This document shows, piece after piece, positions 21,782-33,940 of a DNA stretch of 64,000 nt. Every line of letters starts with the position of its first letter. Position 1 is the stretch's first letter. The notes beneath the pieces were generated by a model that worked only from the letters and a program-made list of their open reading frames with translations, made no database searches and had not been told where the DNA came from. This stretch comes from Cladorrhinum sp. PSN259. Lineage: Eukaryota; Ascomycota; Sordariomycetes; Sordariales; Podosporaceae. Both the position numbers and the translations under genes were made by a program. The stretch spans positions 434,001-498,000 of the forward strand of contig MU867078.1 of assembly GCA_033725935.1 (NCBI GenBank), given 5' to 3'.

Positions 21782-23777
21782 TATTATTCAAAGACCACCT
21801 TTTCTTTTTTCAAAACCACCACTTAATGAACTGGGCTTTGCCTCGGCGTTCTGCGGCTCTTTTTTTAAACTTGAGCTTTGGCCTCAGGCTTATCTTCCAA
21901 CAAGCTATTTTCAAGAACTGTTGGACCTGAGGATTTTTAGTTCCTGCCTTCCAGTCTTTGGTCTCAAACAGGATGGATGACTTTATAACTGTCGATATTT
22001 ATTTTGTACTCTCCGGAACTTTCGGGGCCTTCATTCCTTTCTTTTCTTCCTTAAACAGAACCACCACAGCTTTGGCCTGGAGTGTGGTCTATATTCATTG
22101 TCTTTTTTTATGTAGGGTTTCCGGTGTCCTTTTTCAATTTTCTCTCTTCCTTTCTCTCATCTGGGAAGAAAAATGGCGTTTTGAAAATTGTGGGTCAAAT
22201 AGTAATGGGGAAACCTACTATATCCCCCAATATGGGATCGGTCTTGGGAAGGAAAGGAAAGGAAGGAAGTAAAGGGGAAAGGAAACCCCCTCTTTTTATA
22301 TCCCCCTCTGCAATGTTATTTGTTCCCAAATGGGTTCTTTTCTTTTACCATCAAAGGGAATTGGAATGGTTTTTGCAAATGGCAAAGCGAGATTTTATGT
22401 TTTTTTTTCCTCAGCTTTCTTCTCTACTACTTTACAGGGAAAACTTTTATTCCAAGGGCTGGGATATGGAAATCAAGTGGAAATTTAAGGCAGCGTTTTT
22501 TTGGGCGGTTTCATTTAGTCCTAAACTAAAGGAAAGGGAAATGGAAAGGAAAGCAAGTCGTTTGCTTGGGGGGTTAGTTGGGGTTTGTTTTTATGGGAGG
22601 TGATGAATGAAGAGGCTTGATTCCCTGATGAAGACAAATGTTTTGTTGAGTTATACTTTTTTTTTCTTTTTTTTTCAACTCTCCCACTCTACTACGTACC
22701 TGGGTAGCAGCCATCTTTTGTCTGTCTGCTTGAAAGTTTGAGTTTGTCATGATGATGCCTGCTATCATGTTGATGAGATGAACTGAATCAAAACTGTTTT
22801 CAACGGAGGGTAATATTGACTCTCTGATATTGTTTCTTTTGAGATACGAACTAATATCTGCTGATGATTGGGAACATGAAATTTATTTCAATATATAAAT
22901 AGAGTATACTGAGAGAAGAAGAAAGCAACAAAAGTCTGGAAGTTGAAAGGTCAAAATAAAATAAGCTTGGCTTTTGTTTTGTCATGCCTTTCTTGTTCCT
23001 CGGTTGTTGTAACTCGCTGCCGCCGCCTTCCTTGTTATGAGAAAGTCCATGGTTGGTTGTGTGATTCAGCTTCTTTCTCCCTGTTTTGCTTGCTTGCTTG
23101 TTTGTTTGTTTTCTTTATAGAGAAAAAGCTGATCAACCCCTTTTTTCACTCTCTTCCTTTCTTTCTTCCTACTTTCTCTTATCGTAACTCTTCTTCTTCT
23201 TCTTCTTCTTCTTTATCTTCTTTATCTTTAATCGTGTACACCACTTTCCCTCTTTTAAACTACCAGCCTTAATAAAAGCTCGATGCCGAAAAGAGTTTGA
23301 TAACGAAGTGATATGTCCCGGCGCTATTAAATGGGCATCCTCATCATCATCGCTATTCGATGGGTGTTGAGCTTGTGTTTGAGAGAGACCGGAGAAGGTT
23401 CTGGGTATGGTATAGATGTTGACATGAGATGGAAAATAATTTGAGGTTGATGAAGGTGACTCAGTGGAAGATCGTTAAAAGGAAGGTTGTTCGGTTCCCC
23501 CCCCCCCCTCTTCCGGAGCAGAATAGAGACAGAGTCGATCAGAGAGGTAAGAAGGAACTCCCGGATGAAGTCTGCTGCGATGAGATCGAGCCGTCGTATT
23601 GTCCAATGGGGTTTTGAGAAGTTGGTGATGACGATAGTGATTGGCGGTGATAATGATGTTGGGAACGGAGGCAACCCTCGACGATGTCAAGCTTTTTGTG
23701 AGTGTTGTCTTGTTGTTTAGTTTTGAATAGGTAACTTGAAAGCTTCTCTCGAAATAAGACGGTGAGGGAACTTAGCT

Positions 23778-23840
<63 letters not shown>
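23778..23840. repeat. (GTA)21 microsatellite
   Basis: Twenty-one perfect GTA units (63 bp), followed by an interrupted ATA unit. It is likely to be length-variable between strains. It lies in noncoding DNA. Confidence 0.97.
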
Positions 23841-24430
23841 ATAGTCTCAGATAGTAAGTCTTAATATTAGTCAGTTGTGCTTTGTACAACTGAAGGTCCA
23901 GTGACCTCCATACAAACAAAACTGCGAAACAGACATGTATCATGAACTGTATATATCACCCATGTGCGCAGCCAGTCCCACGAAACAACTCTGTCTCATC
24001 GGTGTATCCAATCCATACCAACCCAACTTTGTGGTATCTGGTGTCTCTGTCTTGTTGGCAGATAAACTTCGGGCTGACCACATGGCAGCAAGTAGCGCAG
24101 GACTTTTGTAAGGCAGAAGAAACCTGGAAATATAGGACCGACGGCAAACAAAAAAAGGGAATCGTTGCTAAGAAGTTGGACACGGTAAAGGCCATATCAA
24201 CCCCAACTGTGAGTATCCGCGACCATCCTGTTTTTCCCTCCCGAATTCCTCAACTTGTGTAACACCCTTCCCAGCTTTCTGGGACAGGCAATAGAGAAGA
24301 TGGGGGCAAAAACAGCCATGAAATATCATCCCACCGGCATGACAGGATCACCGCTTTTCATAATTGGTCGAGATGGAGGGGAACCAGGAGAGTTTATCAA
24401 AACTACCAGTAAAAGAAGAAGAAGAAGGGG

Positions 24431-24458
24431 GGCAGGCAGGCAGGCAGGCAGGCAGGCA
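24431..24458. repeat. (GGCA)7 microsatellite
   Basis: Seven perfect GGCA units next to a purine-rich AGAAGAAG tract, in noncoding DNA. Confidence 0.95.
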
Positions 24459-25815
24459 ACTGGGGAAGGATATCTGAATCCTCTTCCCCTCCTCCCGTCC
24501 CTCTCCCCCTCGGTCCCATCGGTCATCTAAATACCCCAAACTCGGACTCCTCACCACACCCGTAAGTATTGCCAACTCACACATCAGCTACCCTTAACTC
24601 GGCGCCGGTAAAAAAGAAAAAAAAATACGCCTCCAACTTATTACGCCACTCAGAATCCTTCACAGCTCCCTCCCAGGCTCTCACACCCGACCGGTACTCC
24701 GGATTTTCGTCCGCTGAAATCAACAAAACATTCAAGCCACTAAATTTCCCTATTCGCAGTAGTGTAAATCCCATTGGGGAGCTGTTGCTCGTGTTGAGCT
24801 CTACATAGACCAGTTCAAGACATATTCTTCCTTTATCGGTATAGTATGTGGGTACCAAAAAAAAAAAAATCCGTCCCGAAGAAAACTGTCTCGCGCTACA
24901 AGACAAAATCCTCCCATCCACTTCCCGTGCTGCATCGGCAAGTACTTACACGATACCTCCCTGCGGTCAGGATTCGGTCGGGTCGGTCCCTTAGTTCTTC
25001 AGTCTGAGCATATTTTCCGCATTCAGAAGTGGGGGTAAAACGGGATCGATCCTTCTATATGGAGTTTTCCAGTAATATTGAGCCGCTTTGTGCCTTGTCT
25101 GGTACCACGAATTAACATCCGTCAATTCCCCCCCTGTCCAGCCTCTTTTTTCCCGCTTGGAGTCCTATCTTGTGTTGCCGCGGAGGTTGGTTCTTTTGGT
25201 CTGCCAGTAAAAGTACAGCAGGATTTTCTTTATATTATTCCCCAAATCGGCATGTCGGCACTTGTTGACTGCGATGTTGTACTTGGCTTGCTTTGCCTCC
25301 TTCTCTCAGCTCTGTCCCGATAATCATGTAAGTGACGGAAGAAAGGCAGGATTCGGTTGTCTCCCTCCGTGATCCGGTCCCGAGAGACTGGTCTGAATCC
25401 TACAGATGAGTGACTTGACTGACGTTCCACAAAGGTGCCTAACGCTAGGTATTTGGCCAGTTTCTTTGATGCTTTTGCGCTTTACATTTTTTATCACTAT
25501 GATACAAAAAGCTAAACAGACGAGAATGCTCAATCATTATTCATCAGACATTGTAGTGTAAAGCCCCCAACAAACCTGCCATGTCACGCCTTGAAAGAGC
25601 TCGAATGCTGATGTGGGTATATGGGCATCCCAAACATAACTCAACAGCAGTGGAAAAGAAAACAAGCAACTGAAGATACCTGACAAATCGCTCCAAAATA
25701 ATTCCCTCCTGTTTTGTCTTAGTATGGCGATCCTCATCACCATTAACTTCTACTAAGCATTGGAGTAAAATAGCAATTGTAACGTTTTCTTCCACCTTCC
25801 CACAAATCAGCCAAT

Positions 25816-28469
25816 TCATGGATGCGCTGTTCCGTTCCCGTGCTGATAGTAACCTGGGTTGAACCCACCAAAAGAGCCATACTGAACCAGATAATTCCAG
25901 TCCATCTGCCCAAAGTCCTCCTGAATCCCGGCAGTTGGCTGCCCTGGGACATTGGGAAAGACTTGACTCATGTTGTCGAAGGTGTTGAACATTGTTGAAT
26001 CGTCCATCATCATATTTGGCGCAGGTGCAGGTGCCGCCCCACCCAATCGGGTCGCGGGCACTGACGTCGGTTCCGGGACGGGTTTACTGACGGGCGGATA
26101 CATGTTCATGGATGGCGGTGGCCCGCCGGAAGGTGGGCCTGCCATTGGTGGTGGTTGTTGCGGCGCTTTTGAGGACCCAGAGACTGGCGGGATTTCTGAC
26201 GGACGTGGATCGCCTCGGCCATTCATTGCAGCTGCCGGGGCCGGCGGAGTTGGCCGTTTCCACTTGGACGACGAATTTCGCAGAAACGATACAACATTCG
26301 GAGTCGGTAAAACTCGCCCGAGTTGTAATTCTGCCTGTTCCCGGGCATCCCAGGCCTTGACAAAAAAGTGCCCAAACGCGATGTGCAGAGGAGACCGGAA
26401 ATTACGTCTCATCATGCCACGGCGCTCATGGTTTTCGATCATGACACCCCAAGCACGTTCGCAAAGCTCGCCCGTTGTTCTGGTGCGAAGCTCAGAGATA
26501 AGGAATATGTAGGCCGGAAACGGGAAATGCTGGTACGTATACCACCGATAGCATTGCAGTGACTCGGTGCTCTGAATTACATTATCATATTCGACCGTCC
26601 TGATGGCTTCTATAAAGACTTGGTGACGTTCGTTCGGGTCCATATTGTCCGAAAGTCGGCTCCGGGATAGAAAGTCGATCACGCGTAACTTACAAAGGGC
26701 TTGTCTGGTCATCAATATCGTGAAGAGGTGCAGAGGAATCTTGCTATCGCAATTTCTGAGATAAATGTTTTCCATGTGTAAATTGAAGCTTGCGAGATCG
26801 TGGGGAAGTGTCTGGTTGGCTACGTGCGTAACGACATCGGGAGACGAGGGTGATGGACTGTACTGTACCCGCGTGTTATTGATGACAGTCTTGCCCCCGG
26901 GGCTGGTGGTTACTGAATGACGAGCGTTATTCCCGTTGCTCGAAGTTGACGCCACTGTGAGCTCTATACGAGTGAGAACGAATATCTGCTCAGTGGGGCC
27001 ATGGGACGGTATGGGGGGATCTTTTGCATGTATGCTCAAGTCTGTGTCATTGATATTGAGCGGTGCCCTGCAGTCGCTGTCGCATGTCGATAATGCGGTG
27101 ATGGAAGAACCAGTAATTTCCGCCACTCGCTTGTCGAATATGACGAGCTGCCACCACAGACGCCTCCGTAGCTCTGCATCAAAAGGCGATAGACTGTATT
27201 GTGATCCGTCTCGATGAATGCCTAGTCGAGTTGCTATCCTAATCGCAAGACCGATAAGACAAAATAGAGAACGAGGATCAACATATTGTCGAACGCAGAG
27301 CTAGAGCCTTTGTTAGTTCGATGGTCTGACGGGTAGACAAGACTTTCAGGGACAATACCAGATACAGGAATAAAGCTTGCAGAGCCATGATATCGGTAGA
27401 ACGCATGAAGCCAGCATTGACAAGCGCCTGCTGAGTTGCACCATGAAACTTGTTTAAGAGAATGGCCTTGTCTTCAGCGAAAGCGCTTTGCACATCCTCT
27501 TCACTCATGGACGTGACGGCAGCAAAGTAGATGGCGAACATCAGAGCCTCCATGGGCGGCGCGATCTTATTCGTTGCGGTACCGGCGCTGATGATTTGAG
27601 CCTGCAGGGTTGGCACATGGAGGAGGCCGAGAAGAGGATTGACATTGCTGATGTATATCTGCCAGAGTTGGAATATCTGAATGGCTGGCGGGTGAGAGTT
27701 GGTCACGCTGGCCACTCCGCCGCCAACCACAAATGGAAAGCCGTCATTGTTGTCGAACATGGTGTCGTAGGCATGGTGCAGAGTTGGACCTTCATAGTCC
27801 TCATCTGATGATTCATCATCCAAGGCTCGGTACTAAAGATCAAAAGTGAGATTCTGGTCCGACGTAACGGAGCAAGGCAGCTTACCTCCTTATAGTAGGT
27901 ATTGTACCATTTCGATCTGGGCGGCGCAGTGTCAGCGAAAGGAACCCATTTCACATGCGAGCATGAACATGGGAGCGAACGTCGTATGTGGGGATGTGGA
28001 GGTGCGGTGTAAGTACTGACTTGTCATTGGTCTGCTCTGGGGGCGAGACATGGTCGGCCGCACTCGAGGGTGAGGTCTTCAGTCCGCTCAGGTCCTGCTC
28101 CAAGTCGGCAACATCATCACCAATGTCTGAGGGCTTGAGTTCATGTGCGATGGGCTCAAAGTTGACGCCGGCCTGGGACATCAAAGCTTCATATTTCCGG
28201 AGCCGTTCAATGAGGTCCCGTTCGTGTGGCTTTTTCTTTCTCCGGCGAGGGGGCTGCGGGGGAACTACGCGGCACTCGACGTTGGCTTTGATGCAGTTGG
28301 CACACGGCTTCTGCTTATCGCACCGTACTTTGCGTTGTTGGCACAACACGCACGAGTGCCCCCGCGTGAGCTTCATCACCGACGGTTCAAGGCCTGGGCC
28401 AGGACCGGGGCCGGTGAGCCGCGGGGGCGATGGCGGTTGGTGGTTCTCGGGAGGCTGTTCCGCGGTCAT
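25816..28469 (-). CDS. Zn2Cys6 (zinc-cluster) transcription factor
   Basis: A fungal-type nuclear transcription factor, target unknown. Four exons are inferred: 28469-28021, 27916-27886 (31 bp), 27832-27359 and 27300-25816, giving 812 residues. The binuclear zinc cluster has C40, C43, C50, C56, C59 and C66, followed by a basic run RRRKKK and a heptad-like segment LIERLRKYEALM that may dimerise. The spliced block KWYNTYYKEYRALDDESSDEDY is characteristic of one large subfamily. The fungal_trans regulatory domain follows, with QYVDPRSLFCLIGLAIRIA and the RRRLWWQLVIFD motif. The C-terminus is Pro/Gly/Met-rich and ends with a GSFGGFNPGYYQ-like activation-type tail. It is transcribed away from the drug transporter at 30822, sharing a 2.35-kb promoter region, so control of that transporter is a reasonable guess. 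Confidence 0.92.
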
Positions 28470-30821
28470 GTTGAATGGAATTGGTGAATCCGGAGATGCA
28501 GGCGCACCGCTCGGGTCCGAAGCGAGGAACTCTTGTCAGTGCAGCTGCGGCTCCCTTGTTTCCATTCAATCTGGCTTTTCGAGCACTTCCACTTTGAGTG
28601 CGTCCACTTCCACTTCCAGTATTACCCACCCCGTCTCAGTCTAGATGCAGCCCGTGTGCAGAGCCGCAACAAGCAGGACAGCCAGTCCAGGGCCAGCTAG
28701 CCGGACAGCCGGGCCAACTGTCAGCCTGAGTGGTCCGTGGTCTGTTCAGTGGTATCCAGTCTCCAGTCTCCGCCGGTGAGAACCGGGGGCTAAAGTGAAA
28801 TATGCTGCGGCGGTAGTATATGTGGCCTGGGTCGATCGATGCACGAGTCGGCGCAAGCGGTGTCTGATGCGCCGATGACTATAACCAGGTTCCAGGATAC
28901 AGGAGATACTTCTAGTCGAACCGAGACGCTAGATGTACGACAGCCGACGACAGACAAGCTGGGATTGCTGTGTGCAGCCCACGACAGCTGTCAGTTCAAG
29001 CAGGATTCGGGACTGAGAACTGAGGGCTCAGGATGTCCAGTCCTCCTCCCTAAGGCCGAAGCCAGGAACCTGCAGCCCGGGTGGCGTTATTCTTTGACAA
29101 AGGATGATGTTAAGTGAGGAGAATGATGCGATGGACGGGCGGGTCTCAAAACCCGACGGCTTGGAATTGATGCGCGACAGCAGCCAGCAGGCAAGACAGC
29201 ATGAAGCGTCTGCGGCAGCAGATTGAAGGCGACACAAGAAAACCTGGGCTGGGAATGAAACGAAAATTGGACAAGCGAAGAGGCGGCGGCGGCCAGGTGA
29301 GAGGAGAAACTAACTGCACCTACTGAGACTTCAACTGCACTGGAGTAATTGACGCACAACTCACACCGCAAAATCAAAACCGATATAAGGTAAAAACCAA
29401 CCAACAGTGCCCCGGGGTCGAGGACTCGTCATTGGATCTGAAAATCCAGTGCAGGCCCTGGGTCCCGATCGATGGCAGCGTGCAAACGAGGCAGCGAGGC
29501 AGCAACCTTCAATGGGAAAGGCCATCGGAACCCCTCCCCCTCACCCCTCCGACCCCTCGATTAGTTTCCCTTTGCCTCTCTCAAAAAGAAGCAGCGTTTG
29601 GGCACCTCAGCTCCCACAGCTCGAAGAGGGAAAGCCGGGAGTCGGAGCTTTCCAAACTGCGAGTTCTGTGAGAGGTGTGGAAGGAGCAAACTGGATCAGT
29701 TAAATGCTTGAAACAGCTGGCAGACCGCCAATTGAAGATCTCCATCAGCTGCCAACGCGATCCTTTCTTCGCTGGCAGGAGCAGAGAGGAAGGATCTACT
29801 ATGGTAAGATGAGGGGTGTCGGCTGGGGATGTTCGGGACCGAAGTCGAGCTTTCCATCCCCGAGCTTGGCAAGCCCAAAAGGGCGGATAAGCCAACAGGG
29901 CAGGGTTGACAGGGGGACTTTGTGCCGGCACTAAACCACGCTCGGGTGTGGGGGCAGACCAAGGCCGGCGACAGAAAAAAAGAGATGGCGCCAACGGCGT
30001 CTAAGTGAGACGACGGGTTTTTCTGTAACCGACTTACACGGTTTAGTGGGCCCGTTTCTGGTCCGATGGGGAAAGTCCAGATCGATCCACCAAATGCAAA
30101 TAACAACGGACTTCACACTTCCCAATCTCCAAAACACCCAATATCCAATGGCCAATACTATCCAGAGACATTCGTCTGTAGGTCCGACGCAGCTTAATTG
30201 GAGGCGGCCCGATAGATTGCCCAGCCCTCAGACGCGACGCTACACTTTCCTCACTTTCCTATCCAATCGTCCATACCATGATCGAGGTAAATATGGAGAA
30301 AGTCGCAAGTTGCGACTTCCATTCTATATAACACAAAAGTTCCAGCTTTTGTGCCTCCATCGCTGCTCCTTATTGTTACTCGGTCATCTCCTGCCCGAGG
30401 TACCTGCCTCTCCGGTCATTGCGGGAAATTCTCCAAACTCTATTTCGTTTCCTGCACCTCGTCTGCACAGTTTCTAGGTTGCTATCTGCGGATTTGCAAC
30501 CTGTCGATAGATCCGAGACGTATTCCCAGTTTCTGAGGTGTCTCTGTTCGTCCCTCGCTCTGATCTGCTCGAGGAATCTCTAAATTAATCTATTTAGAGT
30601 TTGCATCCGTCACTCGAACTGGGGCAATCTCTTCTTTCTCTCTGCTTGGATTCTCGGGCTCAGCTCGTCGATCTTCCTCCCAACATCCTCTTCTCCTTTT
30701 TTCCACAAAAAGATTGTTTGCTTTCTCAAATCGATCGATCGGCTGGTTGCGCCTCACCTCTCACACACACATCTAAACCCTCCGCTCCGGGCGTCGCTTG
30801 CCGCCTTGGATATCCGACGCC
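28470..30821. other. 2.35-kb divergent promoter region between the zinc-cluster factor and the MFS transporter
   Basis: The left 0.3 kb is GC-rich with repeated AGCCGGACAGCC/GCCGGGCC words (about 28680-28720), which contain single CGG triplets. The right part, near 30550-30820, is pyrimidine-rich and probably the transporter leader. No open frame here has support. Confidence 0.55.
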
Positions 30822-33003
30822 ATGGCGGCCGAGAAGCGATCCCTCACCTCTCTCGGCAGCGGCAGCGGCCAGTCGGCTCAGGTGGCCCGCGGCGCTGATG
30901 CTCGCCATATGGGAAGTGAGCCCGGGAGCGAACCGAACGATATCGAGATGCTCACCCCTCCTCAGAGTGCCCCGGCCCCCGGCGGACCAGCAGAACTCTA
31001 CCAGCCCAAAAGCCTCAAGTTTTGGGGTACGATCTTGTGTAACTTTCTAGCCCTGTTCCTGGTTGCATTGGATCGCACAATCGTCGCCACTGCTGTCCCA
31101 CGTATTTCGGACGAATTCAAGGCTCTGGGGGATATTGGCTGGTATGGATCTTCTTACATGCTCACAACGGCTTGTGCGCAGCTGGTTTTCGGCCGCATCT
31201 ACAAGCATTACGATCTAAAGTGGTACGTCACTGTGAAACTCTTGTGTCAGGGACCACGTTGCTAACCGGGTCTATTTACCGCCTGTCAGGACCTTCTTGA
31301 TAAGCATAGTAGTCTTTGAAGTTGGATCTGCTATCTGCGGAGCTGCTCCAAGTTCGGCCGTGTTCATCTTGGGTCGTGCCATCGCCGGTCTCGGCTCGGC
31401 TGGTATTTTTTCCGGTACCTTGCTGGCACTTGTTCCCATGGTCCCGTTACACCGACGGCCAGCGTTCCAGTCACTGTTCGGCATAGTATTCGGACTCTCA
31501 TCTGTTCTGGGGCCCGTGGTTGGTGGTGGCTTCACCGGTGCGCAGAGCTCGGGTTGGCGATGGTGCTTTTACATCAACCTGCCGATAGGTGCGGTGGTTA
31601 TGGTGGTAATGACTTTCTGGTGGAATCCTCCCTCCCCCAAGCACCCACCTGCCGACTTCAAGACTCATGTTAAGCGCCTGGATCCTCTTGGAATCTTTTT
31701 CCTGCTCCCTGGAGTTGTGAGTCTGTTCATGGCCTTCCAATGGGGTGGATCGACATATGATTGGAATGAATGGCGTATCATTCTTCTGCTTGTCGTCTTC
31801 GCTGTGTGCACGGTAGGCTTTTACTTGGTTCAGCATTTTAGGCCCGATACCGCCACGGTACCTGGTAGAGTGTTCAAGCAGCGGACTGTTTTCTTTGGTA
31901 CCATGTTCACCTTCTTCATTTCGGGCTCAATGCTGGTGCTGGTGTATTACCTGCCGATATGGTGTAAGTCCCCATGGTCTATATTTACCCCAGTGATCGG
32001 TAATATGCTAACATTCCCCTTAGTCCAAACCGTCAAGGTGGTGGATCCTCTGAAGTCTGGGGTTTATACTCTCCCGCTGGTGCTCAGCTTGGTTGTCTCC
32101 AGCATTGCCTCTGGAATCCTCTGCACCAAGCTGGGCTATTATGTTCCGTCCATGCTCGCTGCTCCTGCCATCATGGCTATCGGGGAGGGGCTGTTGACAA
32201 CCATGGACAGAAATACTCCCTCATCCCACTGGATCGCATACCAGTTTCTGTGCGGCTTTGGCCTTGGTTTCGGCATGCAAACTAGTGGCCTTGCAATGCA
32301 GGCTGTCCTGCCCAAGGGAGACTTACCCATCGGCATTGCTCTCAATATGTTCGTGCAGCAGCTAGGTGGCGCCGTCTTTACTTCTGTCGGACAGACCATT
32401 CTCACCAATCTCCTTGTATCCCAGTTGTCGGATATCCCGGGCTTTAATCCGAGGGATATCACTCAAGAGGGCGCAACCTTGATTTTTGAGAAGGCATCTC
32501 CAGAACTAAAGGGGCGAATTATCGGTGCATATGAGTATGCATGCAAGAACATCTTTATCGCGGCTTTGTCTTTGGCATTTGCGGCTTTGATCTGTGCATT
32601 CTTCATGGAGTGGATCAATATCAAGAAGGGCAGAGGCGCACCAAGTGAATCCCAAGACAAACCACCGGCCGAGGCGACGGGGCCGAGCGAACCTACTAGT
32701 CCCCATACCCCGAGTGTGCCCATCCCCGGTAAACTGTTGTTTGATGGATCTAATCGACACAGCAAGTCTTCATCATATCGAGACAGTCTCACAGAGCAAA
32801 AGCTGAAGGAAAAAGAGGATGAAAGCGGGAAGACAGAGTCACCAGAAGGAGGTTTGTTGAACACCGAGGTATTACGGCAGTCATCAGGAGAAGAGAAGAC
32901 TGGTGAGACGGTGCTAGGGAGCCGGACGGATGTGTCTTCCTATAAGAGTGCACAAGACAAGGCTGAGCATGACGCTGTTACAACATCAAAACCGGTGGCT
33001 TAG
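30822..33003 (+). CDS. Major facilitator drug:H+ antiporter (DHA2, 14-span type)
   Basis: A plasma-membrane or vacuolar exporter of toxic or secreted small molecules; the substrate cannot be told from sequence. Three exons are inferred: 30822-31222, 31290-31963 and 32024-33003, giving 684 residues. The ATG at 30822 has a GCCATGG context. A Ser/Gly/Pro-rich N-terminal tail of about 65 residues precedes the first span. DHA2 hallmarks are LDRTIVATAVPRI in span 1, FGRIYKHYDLKW (motif A loop), SSVLGPVVGGGF (antiporter motif C) and WRWCFYINLPIGAV. The second splice restores YYLPIWFQTVKVVDPLKSG. The C-terminal tail of about 120 residues is charged and Ser-rich, unusually long for the family. Divergent from the zinc-cluster factor gene. 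Confidence 0.94.
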
Positions 33004-33406
33004 AAAAAAGAAGAAAGGGATCAGGAGGATTGTTTTGTTGACTCATTTTCATGACAGATGCATCGCTACGGTTTCTTGTTTTGCTAATCATTTACATCGG
33101 GGACGGAGTGATGGGGATTTAGCTCCTTTGTTTTTCTTTTACATGTGATATTGATGGGTGCATTTTGCAGGCTCGCACTACATGGAATGCCGGAAGCAGA
33201 TAGGGAGGGCACTCGGTATGGGGGGACCACGGGAGCAAGGAGTTTGGAGGGATGAGATGTAATAACGGATGGATTGGGATGGGTTGGTACTCTACTATTC
33301 TTGTCTTATATCAAGAAATGCCAATTTTGTTACGTTTTGTGGTAATGGAGTGTTTCAATCGCTTTCTTTGGTTCCAAGTAAGCATGATGTATCCAATTTA
33401 AGTTAT
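33004..33406. other. Convergent 3' region
   Basis: The transporter ends at 33003 (+) and the thioesterase ends at 33407 (-). There is no gene; the sequence holds their 3' untranslated regions and ordinary AT-rich DNA. Confidence 0.6.
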
Positions 33407-33940
33407 CTATACTTTTGAAACCTCGGGATCGGTATTAACTTTTCCATGCTCACATACAGCCAATACCACATCGTCCTCGATCCGCCTCATTGTTCCTCTG
33501 AGAGTACAGATACGTTTACCAATCTGAATTATTTCGCATTCGATTTTTACGGTAGTCCCTCCCACGGCTGGCCGAAGGTAAGTGGTGTTTAGCGTTCTCG
33601 ACACTCCGAGATAATGCCAGAACCCGGGCTTGGAGACCAGAGACAGAGCGCACGAGGTGCAAAAATCGAATAAAGTGGCGATTGCGCCGCCGTGGAGGTT
33701 TCCGAGGCGGTTGGTGTGCTGCGGGTGGATTTGGAAGGTGAATGTGCATGAGGGGTGTTTGGGGTCCTTGAGGGAGGTTGAGGCGAGCTGGAGGGAAGGG
33801 AGGAGGGTGTTTGTCCATTCTTGGTCCTTGTTGGGGCCGGATGCCCATTCGTGGGCTTGGGACATTAGTTCGCGGAGGCGGGCTTCGCCTGTTTGGATGT
33901 TTAGGCGTTGGTCTTTGGACCAGGTGTCTTTTGGTGCCAT
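33407..33940 (-). CDS. Hotdog-fold acyl-CoA thioesterase (4HBT, ACOT13/PaaI-like)
   Basis: Likely hydrolyses acyl-CoA esters. The 177-residue chain, read from the ATG at 33940, has the hotdog signature NLHGGAIATLFDFCTS (H83, G84, G85) and later VSRTLNTTYLRPAVGGTTVKIECEI, as in ACOT13-like proteins. No intron is seen. An in-frame ATG lies 32 codons further upstream (34036). The extra residues are rich in Leu, Thr, His, Arg and Lys with no acidic residue, so the longer form could carry a mitochondrial targeting peptide. I chose the shorter start because MAPKDTW directly precedes a charged helix typical of the family. It is divergent from PEX12, about 0.6 kb apart. Confidence 0.85.
   Translation of the reverse strand: MAPKDTWSKDQRLNIQTGEARLRELMSQAHEWASGPNKDQEWTNTLLPSLQLASTSLKDPKHPSCTFTFQIHPQHTNRLGNLHGGAIATLFDFCTSCALSLVSKPGFWHYLGVSRTLNTTYLRPAVGGTTVKIECEIIQIGKRICTLRGTMRRIEDDVVLAVCEHGKVNTDPEVSKV

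Larger units (their letters stand above)
21782..25815. other. 4-kb gene-free stretch with microsatellites
   Basis: It lies between the 3' ends of SET3 (+) and the Zn2Cys6 factor (-), so both 3' untranslated regions fall inside. The DNA is rich in T-runs and A-runs and in simple repeats: TTC units near 23191-23212, GTA units at 23778-23840 and GGCA units at 24431-24458. The frames present translate to low-complexity F/S/L or K/R strings. I find no tRNA, transposon coding sequence or long inverted repeat. Confidence 0.6.

Noticed and set aside
22082..22603. 173-codon plus-strand frame after SET3
   Set aside because: Phe/Lys/Ser-rich translation of T- and A-runs in the 3' flank; no domain.
23539..23943. 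Leu-rich minus-strand frame (a run of about 20 Leu)
   Set aside because: It is the translation of the (GTA)21 microsatellite, not a protein.
24320..24584. Possible short secreted Cys/Pro-rich protein on the minus strand
   Set aside because: The apparent Cys/Leu/Pro pattern comes from the GGCA repeat read on the opposite strand.
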